From: Argentina anserina
Lineage: Eukaryota; Streptophyta; Magnoliopsida; Rosales; Rosaceae
DNA length: 64,000 nucleotides
Direction: 5' to 3'
Assembly (NCBI RefSeq): GCF_933775445.1
Contig: NW_026089441.1
Span: 1 to 64,000, forward strand
Under the pieces are notes generated by a model. It was not told where the DNA came from. It did no database searches and worked only from the letters and a program-made list of their open reading frames with translations. Shown here one piece after another: positions 1 through 12,829 of this stretch; positions within the stretch are counted from its first letter, which is position 1; every line of letters begins with the position of its first letter. A program made the translations under genes and the position numbers.

Positions 1-189
1 TTGGAATTGTTAAGATACGCAAACGATGTAAAGATACTCAGTTTGAAAGAAACACACTCCCACACTTGCAAAACTCTCAAATACAATAGAAACTCGCATC
101 AGAAAGCCTTACAGAAAGATACTCAAACGAGAAATGAAAAGATACACAATTGGAATTGTTAAGATACGCAAACGATGTAAAGATACTCA

Positions 190-1360
190 GTTTGAAAGAA
201 ACACACTCCCACACCACTTGCAAAACTCTCAAATACAATAGAAACTCGCATCAGAAGTCTTACAAAAAGATACTCAAAACGAGAAATGAAAAGATACAGA
301 ATTTGAATAGTAAAGATACGCAAACGATGTAAAGATACACAATTGGAATAGTAAAGATACGCAAACGATGTAAAGATACTCAGTTTGAAAGAAACACACT
401 CCCACACTTGCAAAACTCTCAAATACAATAGAAACTCGCATCAGAAGTCTTACAGAAAGATACTTAAACGAGAAATGAAAAGATACACAATTGGAATAGT
501 AAAGATACGCAATCGATGTAAAGATACTCAGTTTGAAAGAAACACACTCCCACACTTGCAAAACTCTCAAATGCAATAGAAACTCGCATCAGAAGCCTTA
601 CAGAAAGATACTCAAACGAGAAACGAAAAGATACAGAATTGGAATAGTAAAGATACGCAAACGATGTAAAGATACACAATTGGAATAGTAAAGATACGCA
701 AAGGATGTAAAGATACTCAGTTTGAAAAGAAACACACTCCCACACTTGCAAAACTCTCAAATACAATAGAAACTCGCATCAGAAGCCTTACAGAAAGATA
801 CTCAAACGAGAAATGAAAAGGATACACAATTGGAATAGTAAAGATACGCAAATGATGAAAAGATAGACAATTGGAATAGTAAAGATACACAAAACGATGT
901 AAAGATACTCAGTTTGAAAGCAACACACACTCCCACACTTGCAAAACTCTCAAATACAATAGAAACTCGCATCAGAAAGCCTTACAGAAATATACTCAAA
1001 CGAGAAATGAAAAGATACACAATTGGAATAGTAAAGATACGCAATCGATGTAAAGATACTCAGTTTGAAAGAAACACACTCCCACACTTGCAAAACTCTC
1101 AAATACAATAGAAACTCGCATTAGAAAGCCTTACAGAAATATACTCAAACGAGAAATGAAAAGATACACAATTGGAATAGTTAAGATACGCAATCGATGT
1201 AAAGATACTCAGTTTGAAAGAAACACACTCCCACACTTGCAAAACTCTCAAATACAATAGAAACTCGCATCAGAAGCCTTACAGAAAGATACTCAAAACG
1301 AGAAATGTAAAGATACACAATTGGAATAGTAAAGATACGCAAACGATGTAAAGATACTCA
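190..1360 (+). repeat. Seven-unit block, indel-rich copy of 6,984-8,144
   Basis: Unit order is L, S, L, L, S, S, S, as at 6,984-8,144 about 6,790 bp downstream, including shared rare variants (gaatttgaatag, cagaagtcttacaaaaag, gcaaaggatg). This copy has extra bases: cacaccactt for cacactt, caaaacg for caaacg (three times), gaaaagaaac for gaaagaaac, gaaaagg for gaaaag, and an extra ca in cacacactccc. Unit lengths here are 193, 148, 189, 192, 151, 149 and 149 against 189, 148, 189, 189, 149, 149 and 148 downstream. Most of the extra bases sit in homopolymers or dinucleotide runs. Confidence 0.85.
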
Positions 1361-1657
1361 GTTTGAAAGAAACACACTCCCACACTTGCAAAACTCTCAA
1401 ATTCAATAGAAACTCGCATCAGAAACCCTTACAGAAAGATACTTAAACGAGAAATGAAAAGATACACAATTGGAATAGTAAAGATACACAATCGATGTAA
1501 AAATACTCATTTTGAAAGAAACACACTCCCACACTTACAAAACTCTCAAATACAATAGAAACTCGCATCAGAAGCCTTACAGAAAGATACTCAAACGAGA
1601 AACGAAAAGATACACAATTGGAATAGTAAAGATACGCAAACGATGTAAAGATACTCA

Positions 1658-1813
1658 GTTTGAAAGAAACACACTCCACACTTGCAAAACTCTCAAATTC
1701 AATAGAAACTCGCATCAGAAAGCCTTACACAATTGGAATAGTAAAGATACGCAAATGATGTAAAGATACACAATTGGAATAGTAAAGATACGCAAACGAT
1801 GTAAAGATACTCA
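1658..1813 (+). repeat. Deletion monomer D, copy 1 (156 bp)
   Basis: D is an L unit missing 33 bp: sequence goes straight from gccttac into acaattggaatag, losing the stretch that normally carries agaaagatactcaaacg and gagaaatgaaaagatac. The breakpoints share tac, which suggests a short-homology deletion. It also has cactccacac in place of cactcccacac. Both 41-bp copies of L are retained, the first with gcaaatgatg. All five D units in the window share the same junction, so they descend from one event. Confidence 0.92.
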
Positions 1814-4243
1814 GTTTGAAATAAACACACTCCCCCACTTGCAAAACTCTCAAATTCAATAGAAACTCGCATCAGAAACCTTACAGAAAGATACTCAAAC
1901 GAGAAATGAAAAGATACACAATTGGAATAGTAAAGATACGCAATCGATGTAAAGATACTCAGTTTGAAAGAAACACACTCCCCACACTTGCAAAACTCTC
2001 AAATACAATAGAAACTCGCATCAGAAGCCTTACAGAAAGATACTCAAACGAGAAATGAAAAGATACACAATTGGAATAGTAAAGATACGCAAATGATGAA
2101 AAGATAGACAATTGGAATAGTAAAGATACACAAACGATATAAAGATACTCAGTTTGAAAGCAACACACTCCCACACTTGCAAAACTCTCAATACAATAGA
2201 AACTCGCATCAGAAAGCCTTACAGAAATATACTCAAACGAGAAATGAAAAGATACACAATTGGAATAGTAAAGATACGCAATCGATGTAAAGATACTCAG
2301 TTTGAAAGAAACACACTCCCACACTTGCAAAACTCTCAAATACAATAGAAACTCGCATCAGAAAGCCTTACAGAAATATACTCAAACGAGAAATGAAAAG
2401 ATACAGAATTGGAATAGTTAAGATACGCAATCGATGTAAAGATACTCAGTTTGAAAGAAACACACTCCCACACTTGCAAAACTCTCAAATACAATAGAAA
2501 CTCGCATCAGAAGCCTTACAGAAAGATACTCAAACGAGAAATAAAAAGATACACAATTTGAATAGTAAAGATACGCAAACGATGTAAAGATACACAATTG
2601 GAATAGTAAAGATACGCAAACGATGTAAAGCTACTCAGTATGAAAGAAACACACTCCCACACTTGCAAAACTCTCAAATTCAATAGAAACTCGCATCAGA
2701 AGCATTACAGAAAGATACTCAAACGAGAAATGAAAAGATAGACAATTGGAATTGTTAAGATACGCAAACGATGTAAAGATACTCAGTTTGAAATAAACAC
2801 ACTCCCGCACTTGCAAAACTCTCAAATTCAATAGAAACTCGCATCAGAAACCCTTACAGAAAGATACTTAAACGAGAAATGAAAAGATACACAATTGGAA
2901 TAGTAAAGATACGCAATCGATGTAAAGATACTCAGTTTGAAAGAAACACACTCCCACACTTGCAAAACTCTCAAATGCAATAGAAACTCGCATCAGAAGC
3001 CTTACAGAAAGATACTCAAACGAGAAACGAAAAGATACAGAATTGGAATAGTAAAGATACGCAAACGATGTAAAGATACACAATTGGAATAGTAAAGATA
3101 CGCAAAGGATGTAAAGATACTCAGTTTGAAAGAAACACACTCCCACACTTGCAAAACTCTCAAATACAATAGAAACTCGCATCAGAAGCCTTACAGAAAG
3201 ATACTCAAACGAGAAATGAAAAGATACACAATTGGAATAGTAAAGATACGCAAATGATGAAAAGATAGACAATTGGAATAGTAAAGATACACAAACGATG
3301 TAAAGATACTCAGTTTGAAAGCAACACACTCCCACACTTGCAAAACTCTCAAATACAATAGAAACTCGCATCAGAAGCCTTACAGAAAGATACTCAAACG
3401 AGAAATGAAAAGATACACAATTGGAATAGTAAAGATACGCAAATGATGAAAAGATAGACAATTGGAATAGTAAAGATACACAAACGATGTAAAGATACTC
3501 AGTTTGAAAGCAACACACTCCCACACTTGCAAAACTCTCAAATACAATAGAAACTCGCATCAGAAAGCCTTACAGAAATATACTCAAACGAGAAATGAAA
3601 AGATACACAATTGGAATAGTAAAGATACGCAATCGATGTAAAGATACTCAGTTTGAAAGAAACACACTCCCACACTTGCAAAACTCTCAAATACAATAGA
3701 AACTCGCATTAGAAAGCCTTACAGAAATATACTCAAACGAGAAATGAAAAGATACACAATTGGAATAGTTAAGATACGCAATCGATGTAAAGATACTCAG
3801 TTTGAAAGAAACACACTCCCACACTTGCAAAACTCTCAAATACAATAGAAACTCGCATCAGAAGCCTTACAGAAAGATACTCAAACGAGAAATGTAAAGA
3901 TACACAATTGGAATAGTAAAGATACGCAAACGATGTAAAGATACTCAGTTTGAAAGAAAACACTCCCACACTTGCAAAACTCTCAAATTCAATAGAAACT
4001 CGCATCAGAAACCCTTACAGAAAGATACTTAAACGAGAAATGAAAAGATACACAATTGGAATAGTAAAGATACACAATCGATGTAAAAATACTCAGTTTG
4101 AAAGAAACACACTCCCACACTTACAAAACTCTCAAATACAATAGAAACTCGCATCAGAAGCCTTACAGAAAGATACTCAAACGAGAAACGAAAAGATACA
4201 CAATTGGAATAGTAAAGATACGCAAACGATGTAAAGATACTCA
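1658..4243 (+). repeat. D-tagged HOR, cycle 1 (2,586 bp, 16 units)
   Basis: The cycle runs from one deletion monomer (D) to the next: D, S, L, S, S, L, S, S, L, L, L, S, S, S, S, S. From about 1.4 to 3.3 kb it matches 3.95-5.9 kb with an offset near 2,587 bp. Shared variants include the cttgcccc-like block (cactcccccacttgc), gatagacaattgg, the gctactcagtatg unit and gcaaaggatg. Compared with cycle 3 it has an extra L in the three-L run at 2,935-3,501 and one S more at the end, with a different order there. Confidence 0.85.
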
Positions 4244-4399
4244 GTTTGAAAGAAACACACTCCACACTTGCAAAACTCTCAAATTCAATAGAAACTCGCA
4301 TCAGAAAGCCTTACACAATTGGAATAGTAAAGATACGCAAACGATGTAAAGATACACAATTGGAATAGTAAAGATACGCAAACGATGTAAAGATACTCA
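4244..4399 (+). repeat. Deletion monomer D, copy 2
   Basis: Same junction as copy 1. The first internal segment reads gcaaacgatg instead of gcaaatgatg, so this copy either kept or regained the common base. The next unit has gaaataaaacacac, one base longer than its sisters. Confidence 0.92.
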
Positions 4400-7300
4400 G
4401 TTTGAAATAAAACACACTCCCCCACTTGCAAAACTCTCAAATTCAATAGAAACTCGCATCAGAAACCTTACAGAAAGATACTCAAACGAGAAATGAAAAG
4501 ATACACAATTGGAATAGTAAAGATACGCAATCGATGTAAAGATACTCAGTTTGAAAGAAACACACTCCCACACTTGCAAAACTCTCAAATACAATAGAAA
4601 CTCGCATCAGAAGCCTTACAGAAAGATACTCAAACGAGAAATGAAAAGATACACAATTGGAATAGTAAAGATACGCAAATGATGAAAAGATAGACAATTG
4701 GAATAGTAAAGATACACAAACGATGTAAAGATACTCAGTTTGAAAGCAACACACTCCCACACTTGCAAAACTCTCAAATACAATAGAAACTCGCATCAGA
4801 AAGCCTTACAGAAATATACTCAAACGAGAAATGAAAAGATACACAATTGGAATAGTAAAGATACGCAATCGATGTAAAGATACTCAGTTTGAAAGAAACA
4901 CACTCCCACACTTGCAAAACTCTCAAATACAATAGAAACTCGCATCAGAAAGCCTTACAGAAATATACTCAAACGAGAAATGAAAAGATACAGAATTGGA
5001 ATAGTTAAGATACGCAATCGATGTAAAGATACTCAGTTTGAAAGAAACACACTCCCACACTTGCAAAACTCTCAAATACAATAGAAACTCGCATCAGAAG
5101 CCTTACAGAAAGATACTCAAACGAGAAATAAAAAGATACACAATTTGAATAGTAAAGATACGCAAACGATGTAAAGATACACAATTGGAATAGTAAAGAT
5201 ACGCAAACGATGTAAAGCTACTCAGTATGAAAGAAACACACTCCCACACTTGCAAAACTCTCAAATTCCAATAGAAACTCGCATCAGAAGCATTACAGAA
5301 AGATACTCAAACGAGAAATGAAAAGATAGACAATTGGAATTGTTAAGATACGCAAACATGTAAAGATACTCAGTTTGAAATAAACACACTCCCGGCACTT
5401 GCAAAACTCTCAAATTCAATAGAAACTCGCATCAGAAACCCTTACAGAAAGATACTTAAACGAGAAATGAAAAGATACACAATTGGAATAGTAAAGATAC
5501 GCAATCGATGTAAAGATACACAGTTTGAAAGAAACACACTCCCACACTTGCAAAACTCTCAAATGCAATAGAAACTCGCATCAGAAGCCTTACAGAAAGA
5601 TACTCAAACGAGAAACGAAAAGATACAGAATTGGAATAGTAAAGATACGCAAACGATGTAAAGATACACAATTGGAATAGTAAAGATACGCAAAGGATGT
5701 AAAGATACTCAGTTTGAAAGAAACACACTCCCACACTTGCAAAACTCTCAAATACAATAGAAACTCGCATCAGAAGCCTTACAGAAAGATACTCAAACGA
5801 GAAATGAAAAGATACACAATTGGAATAGTAAAGATACGCAAATGATGAAAAGATAGACAATTGGAATAGTAAAGATACACAAACGATGTAAAGATACTCA
5901 GTTTGAAAGCAACACACTCCCACACTTGCAAAACTCTCAAATACAATAGAAACTCGCATCAGAAAGCCTTACAGAAATATACTCAAACGAGAAATGAAAA
6001 GATAGACAATTGGAATTGTTAAGATACGCAAACGATGTAAAGATACTCAGTTTGAAATAAACACACTCCCACACTTGCAAAACTCTCAAATACAATAGAA
6101 ACTCGCATCAGAAAGCCTTACAGAAAGATACTCAAACGAGAAATGAAAATATACACAATTGGAATAGTAAAGATACGCAAACGATGTAAAGATACTCAGT
6201 TTGAAAGAAACACACTCCCACACTTGCAAAACTCTCAAATTCAATAGAAACTCGCATCAGAAACCCTTACAGAAAGATACTGAAACGAGAAATGAAAAGA
6301 TACACAATTGGAATAGTAGAGATACGCAAACGATGTAAAGATACTCAGTTTGAAAGAAACACACTCCCACACTTGCAAAACTCTCAAATACAATAGAAAC
6401 TCGCATCAGAAAGCCTTATAGAAATATACTCAAACGAGAAATGAAAAGATACACAATTGGAATAGTAAAGATACGCAAACGATGTAGAGATACACAATTG
6501 GAATAGTAAAGATACGCAAACGATGTAAAGATACTCAGTTTGAAAGAAACACACTCCCACACTTGCAAAACTCTCAAATTCAATAGAAACTCGCATCAGA
6601 AACCCTTACAGAAAGATACTGAAACGAGAAATGAAAAGATACACAATTGGAATAGTAAAGATACGCAAACGATGTAAAGATACTCAGTTTGAAAGAAACA
6701 CACTCCCAAACTTGCAAAACTCTCAAATACAATAGAAACTCGCATCAAAAGCCTTATAGAAAGATACTCAAACGAGAAATGAAAAGATACACAATTGGAA
6801 TTGTTAAGATACGCAAACGATGTAAAGATACTCAGTTTGAAAGAAACACACTCCCACACTTGCAAAACTCTCAAATACAATAGAAACTCGCATCAGAAAG
6901 CCTTACAGAAAGATACTCAAACGAGAAATGAAAAGATACACAATTGGAATTGTTAAGATACGCAAACGATGTAAAGATACTCAGTTTGAAAGAAACACAC
7001 TCCCACACTTGCAAAACTCTCAAATACAATAGAAACTCGCATCAGAAGTCTTACAAAAAGATACTCAAACGAGAAATGAAAAGATACAGAATTTGAATAG
7101 TAAAGATACGCAAACGATGTAAAGATACACAATTGGAATAGTAAAGATACGCAAACGATGTAAAGATACTCAGTTTGAAAGAAACACACTCCCACACTTG
7201 CAAAACTCTCAAATACAATAGAAACTCGCATCAGAAGTCTTACAGAAAGATACTTAAACGAGAAATGAAAAGATACACAATTGGAATAGTAAAGATACGC

Positions 7301-8441
7301 AATCGATGTAAAGATACTCAGTTTGAAAGAAACACACTCCCACACTTGCAAAACTCTCAAATGCAATAGAAACTCGCATCAGAAGCCTTACAGAAAGATA
7401 CTCAAACGAGAAACGAAAAGATACAGAATTGGAATAGTAAAGATACGCAAACGATGTAAAGATACACAATTGGAATAGTAAAGATACGCAAAGGATGTAA
7501 AGATACTCAGTTTGAAAGAAACACACTCCCACACTTGCAAAACTCTCAAATACAATAGAAACTCGCATCAGAAGCCTTACAGAAAGATACTCAAACGAGA
7601 AATGAAAAGATACACAATTGGAATAGTAAAGATACGCAAATGATGAAAAGATAGACAATTGGAATAGTAAAGATACACAAACGATGTAAAGATACTCAGT
7701 TTGAAAGCAACACACTCCCACACTTGCAAAACTCTCAAATACAATAGAAACTCGCATCAGAAAGCCTTACAGAAATATACTCAAACGAGAAATGAAAAGA
7801 TACACAATTGGAATAGTAAAGATACGTAATCGATGTAAAGATACTCAGTTTGAAAGAAACACACTCCCACACTTGCAAAACTCTCAAATACAATAGAAAC
7901 TCGCATTAGAAAGCCTTACAGAAATATACTCAAACGAGAAATGAAAAGATACACAATTGGAATAGTTAAGATACGCAATCGATGTAAAGATACTCAGTTT
8001 GAAAGAAACACACTCCCACACTTGCAAAACTCTCAAATACAATAGAAACTCGCATCAGAAGCCTTACAGAAAGATACTCAAACGAGAAATGTAAAGATAC
8101 ACAATTGGAATAGTAAAGATACGCAAACGATGTAAAGATACTCAGTTTGAAAGAAACACACTCCCACACTTGCAAAACTCTCAAATTCAATAGAAACTCG
8201 CATCAGAAACCCTTACAGAAAGATACTTAAACGAGAAATGAAAAGATACACAATTGGAATAGTAAAGATACACAATCGATGTAAAAATACTCAGTTTGAA
8301 AGAAACACACTCCCACACTTACAAAACTCTCAAATACAATAGAAACTCGCATCAGAAGCCTTACAGAAAGATACTCAAACGAGAAACGAAAAGATACACA
8401 ATTGGAGTAGTAAAGATACGCAAACGATGTAAAGATACTCA
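4244..8441 (+). repeat. D-tagged HOR, cycle 2 (4,198 bp, 26 units)
   Basis: The first eleven units (to about 5.9 kb) follow cycle 1 and are closely copied again at 8.44-10.1 kb with an offset near 4,197 bp. The middle (5.9-7.0 kb) has S-rich units with gaattgttaagatac, like the start of the window. The last part (6,984-8,441) is the clean counterpart of 190-1,657. The extra 1.6 kb relative to cycles 1 and 3 looks like an insertion of a neighbouring HOR segment by unequal exchange (inference). Private indels near 5,270-5,400 (attccaatag, gcaaacatg, cccggcac) are absent from the sister copy at 9.4-9.6 kb. Confidence 0.8.
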
Positions 8442-8597
8442 GTTTGAAAGAAACACACTCCACACTTGCAAAACTCTCAAATTCAATAGAAACTCGCATC
8501 AGAAAGCCTTACACAATTGGAATAGTAAAGATACGCAAATGATGTAAAGATACACAATTGGAATAGTAAAGATACGCAAACGATGTAAAGATACTCA
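8442..8597 (+). repeat. Deletion monomer D, copy 3
   Basis: Same junction as copy 1, with gcaaatgatg. The preceding unit carries the private variant ttggagtag. Confidence 0.92.
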
Positions 8598-10880
8598 GTT
8601 TGAAATAAACACACTCCCCCACTTGCAAAACTCTCAAATTCAATAGAAACTCGCATCAGAAACCTTACAGAAAGATACTCAAACGAGAAATGAAAAGATA
8701 CACAATTGGAATAGTAAAGATACGCAATCGATGTAAAGATACTCAGTTTGAAAGAAACACACTCCCACACTTGCAAAACTCTCAAATACAATAGAAACTC
8801 GCATCAGAAGCCTTACAGAAAGATACTCAAACGAGAAATGAAAAGATACACAATTGGAATAGTAAAGATACGCAAATGATGAAAAGATAGACAATTGGAA
8901 TAGTAAAGATACACAAACGATGTAAAGATACTCAGTTTGAAAGCAACACACTCCCACACTTGCAAAACTCTCAAATACAATAGAAACTCGCATCAGAAAG
9001 CCTTACAGAAATATACTCAAACGAGAAATGAAAAGATACACAATTGGAATAGTAAAGATACGCAATCGATGTAAAGATACTCAGTTTGAAAGAAACACAC
9101 TCCCACACTTGCAAAACTCTCAAATACAATAGAAACTCGCATCAGAAAGCCTTACAGAAATATACTCAAACGAGAAATGAAAAGATACAGAATTGGAATA
9201 GTTAAGATACGCAATCGATGTAAAGATACTCAGTTTGAAAGAAACACACTCCCACACTTGCAAAACTCTCAAATACAATAGAAACTCGCATCAGAAGCCT
9301 TACAGAAAGATACTCAAACGAGAAATAAAAAGATACACAATTTGAATAGTAAAGATACGCAAACGATGTAAAGATACACAATTGGAATAGTAAAGATACG
9401 CAAACGATGTAAAGCTACTCAGTATGAAAGAAACACACTCCCACACTTGCAAAACTCTCAAATTCAATAGAAACTCGCATCAGAAGCATTACAGAAAGAT
9501 ACTCAAACGAGAAATGAAAAGATAGACAATTGGAATTGTTAAGATACGCAAACGATGTAAAGATACTCAGTTTGAAATAAACACACTCCCGCACTTGCAA
9601 AACTCTCAAATTCAATAGAAACTCGCATCAGAAACCCTTACAGAAAGATACTTAAACGAGAAATGAAAAGATACACAATTGGAATAGTAAAGATACGCAA
9701 TCGATGTAAAGATACTCAGTTTGAAAGAAACACACTCCCACACTTGCAAAACTCTCAAATGCAATAGAAACTCGCATCAGAAGCCTTACAGAAAGATACT
9801 CAAACGAGAAACGAAAAGATACAGAATTGGAATAGTAAAGATACGCAAACGATGTAAAGATACACAATTGGAATAGTAAAGATACGCAAAGGATGTAAAG
9901 ATACTCAGTTTGAAAGAAACACACTCCCACACTTGCAAAACTCTCAAATACAATAGAAACTCGCATCAGAAGCCTTACAGAAAGATACTCAAACGAGAAA
10001 TGAAAAGATACACAATTGGAATAGTAAAGATACGCAAATGATGAAAAGATAGACAATTGGAATAGTAAAGATACACAAACGATGTAAAGATACTCAGTTT
10101 GAAAGCAACACACTCCCACACTTGCAAAACTCTCAAATACAATAGAAACTCGCATCAGAAAGCCTTACAGAAATATACTCAAACGAGAAATGAAAAGATA
10201 CACAATTGGAATAGTAAAGATACGCAATCGATGTAAAGATACTCAGTTTGAAAGAAACACACTCCCACACTTGCAAAACTCTCAAATACAATAGAAACTC
10301 GCATTAGAAAGCCTTACAGAAATATACTCAAACGAGAAATGAAAAGATACACAATTGGAATAGTTAAGATACGCAATCGATGTAAAGATACTCAGTTTGA
10401 AAGAAACACACTCCCACACTTGCAAAACTCTCAAATACAATAGAAACTCGCATCAGAAGCCTTACAGAAAGATACTCAAACGAGAAATGAAAAGATACAC
10501 AATTGGAATAGTAAAGATACGCAAACGATGTAAAGATACACAATTGGAATAGTAAAGATACGCAAACGATGTAAAGATACTCAGTTTGAAAGAAACACAC
10601 TCCCACACTTGCAAAACTCTCAAATTCAATAGAAACTCGCATCAGAAACCCTTACAGAAAGATACTTAAACGAGAAATGAAAAGATACACAATTGGAATA
10701 GTAAAGATACACAATCGATGTAAAAATACTCAGTTTGAAAGAAACACACTCCCACACTTACAAAACTCTCAAATACAATAGAAACTCGCATCAGAAGCCT
10801 TACAGAAAGATACTCAAACGAGAAACGAAAAGATACACAATTGGAATAGTAAAGATACGCAAACGATGTAAAGATACTCA
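8442..10880 (+). repeat. D-tagged HOR, cycle 3 (2,439 bp, 15 units)
   Basis: Unit order is D, S, L, S, S, L, S, S, L, L, S, S, L, S, S, with lengths 156, 148, 189, 149, 149, 189, 148, 149, 189, 189, 149, 149, 189, 149 and 148. The first two thirds duplicate 4,244-5,900 with very few differences. It ends at a fourth D monomer, after which the array passes into a different arrangement. Confidence 0.85.
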
Positions 10881-11036
10881 GTTTGAAAGAAACACACTCC
10901 ACACTTGCAAAACTCTCAAATTCAATAGAAACTAGCATCAGAAAGTCTTACACAATTGGAATAGTAAAGATACGCAAATGATGTAAAGATACACAATTGG
11001 AATAGTAAAGATACGCAAACGATGTAAAGATACTCA
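10881..11036 (+). repeat. Deletion monomer D, copy 4
   Basis: Same junction, with two private substitutions next to it: aactagcatc for aactcgcatc and aaagtcttac for aaagccttac. Confidence 0.92.
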
Positions 11037-12344
11037 GTTTGAAATAAACACACTCCCCCACTTGCAAAACTCTCAAATTCAATAGAAACTCGCATCAGAA
11101 ACCTTACAGAAAGATACTCAAACGAGAAATGAAAAGATACACAATTGGAATAGTAAAGATACGCAATCGATGTAAAGATACTCAGTTTGAAAGAAACACA
11201 CTCAAACACTTGCAAAACTCTCAAATTCAATAGAAACTCGCATCAGAAACCCTTACAGAAAGATACTGAAACGAGAAATGAAAAGATACACAATTGGAAT
11301 AGTAAAGATACGCAAACAGTGTAAAGATACACAGTTGGAATAGTAAAGATACGCAAACGATGTAAAGATACTCAGTTTGAAAGAAACACACTCCCACACT
11401 TGCAATACTCTCAAATTCAATAGAAACTCGCATCAGAAACCCTTACAGAAAGATACTTAAACGAGAAATGAAAAGATACACAATTGGAATAGTAAAGATA
11501 CGCAATCGATGTAAAGATACTCAGTTTGAAAAAACTCACTCCCACACTTGCAAAACTCTCAAATACAATAGAAACTCGCTTCAGAAGCCTTACAGAAAGA
11601 TACTCAAACGAGAAACGAAAAGATACACAATTGGAATAGTAAAGATACGCAAACGATGTAAAGATACTTTTTGGAATAGTAAAGATACGCAAACGATGTA
11701 AAGATACTCAGTTTGAAAGAAACACACTCCCACACTTGCAAAACTCTCAAATTCAATATAAACTCGCATCAGAAAGCCTTTCAGAAAGATACTCAAACGA
11801 GAAATGAAAAGATACACAATTGGAATAGTAAAGATACGCAATCGATGTAAAGATACTCAGTTTGAAAGAAACACACTCCCACACTTGCAAAACTCTCAAA
11901 TACAATAGAAACTCGCATCAGAAGCCTTACAGAAAGATACTCAAACGAGAAATGAAAAGATACACAATTGGAATAGTAAAGATACGCAAATGATGAAAAG
12001 ATAGACAATTGGAATAGTAAAGATACACAAACGATGTAAAGATACTCAGTTTGAAAGCAACACACTCCCACACTTGCAAAACTCTCAAATACAATAGAAA
12101 CTCGCATCAGAAGCCTTACAGAAAGATACTCAAACGAGAAATGAAAAGATACACAATTGGAATAGTAAAGATACGCAATCGATGTAAAGATACTCAGTTT
12201 GAAAGAAACACACTCCCACAATTGCAAAACTCTCAAATACAATAGAAACTCGCATCAGAATCCTTACAAAAAGATACTCAAACGAGAAATGAAAAGATAG
12301 ACAATTGGAATAGTTAAGATACGCAAACGATGTAAAGATACTCA
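11037..12344 (+). repeat. Transition block between HOR domains
   Basis: Eight units: S, L (190), S, L (187), S, L, S, S. The 187-bp L has a private change, gatactttttggaatag in place of gatacacaattggaatag, and gaaaaaactcac in place of gaaagaaacacac. The unit starting at 11,711 has attcaatataaactc and agcctttcag. The same pair of variants recurs near 20,741 and 30,371, so this block is related to those modules. Confidence 0.8.
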
Positions 12345-12673
12345 GTTTGAAAGAAACACACTCCCACACTTGCAAAACTCTCAAATACAATAGAAACTCG
12401 CATCAGAAGCCTTACAGAAAGATACTCAAACGAGAAACGAAAAGATACACAATTGGAATAGTAAAGATACGCAAACAGTGTAAAGATACACAGTTGGAAT
12501 AGTAAAGATACGCAATCAATGTAAAGATACTCAGTTTGAAAGAAACACACTCCCACACTTGCAAAACTCTCAAATACAATAGAAACTCGAATCAGAAGTC
12601 TTACAGAAAGATACTCAAACGAGAAATCAAAAGATACATAATTGGAATAGTAAAGATACGCAAACGATGTAAA

Positions 12674-12821
12674 GATACTCAGTTTGAAAGAAACACACTC
12701 CCACACTTGCAAAACTCTCAAATACAATAGAAACTCGCATCAGAAGCCTTACAGAAAGATACTCAAACGAGAAATGAAAAGATACACAATTGGAATAGTA
12801 AAGATACGCAATCGATGTAAA
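12674..12821 (+). repeat. Seven ~21-bp sub-segments within the S monomer
   Basis: The monomer can be divided as 12,674-12,694, 12,695-12,715, 12,716-12,736, 12,737-12,757, 12,758-12,780, 12,781-12,802 and 12,803-12,821 (21, 21, 21, 21, 23, 22 and 19 bp). Segments 1, 5, 6 and 7 begin gatac and all seven end in an A-rich stretch. Segments 5 and 7 are most alike (gatac, one base, caaacga). Segment 3 resembles segment 5 through ctcaaa and the final agaaa. Segments 2 and 4 are only weakly similar. The gatac spacing is seen directly; descent of the whole monomer from a ~21-bp minisatellite is inference. Confidence 0.6.
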
Positions 12822-12829
12822 GATACTCA
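12682..12829 (+). repeat. Reference short monomer (S, 148 bp)
   Basis: This is a clean example of the short unit, taken from the g of gtttgaaag to the next one. Order of landmarks: gtttgaaag, cactcccacacttgc, aaaactctcaaatac, aatagaaactcgcatcag, agccttacagaaagatac, tcaaacgagaaatgaaaa, gatacacaattgg, aatagtaaagatac, gcaatcgatg, taaagatactca. The 148/149-bp variation comes mostly from cagaagcc versus cagaaagcc. Most S units carry gcaatcgatg (a ClaI site, atcgat). L units usually have gcaaacgatg at the matching places. Confidence 0.95.

Noticed and set aside
1814..1850. aataaa in gaaataaacacac as a polyadenylation signal
   Set aside because: It arises from one substitution in the common gaaagaaacacac and is inherited with particular HOR units. 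No transcript structure surrounds it.
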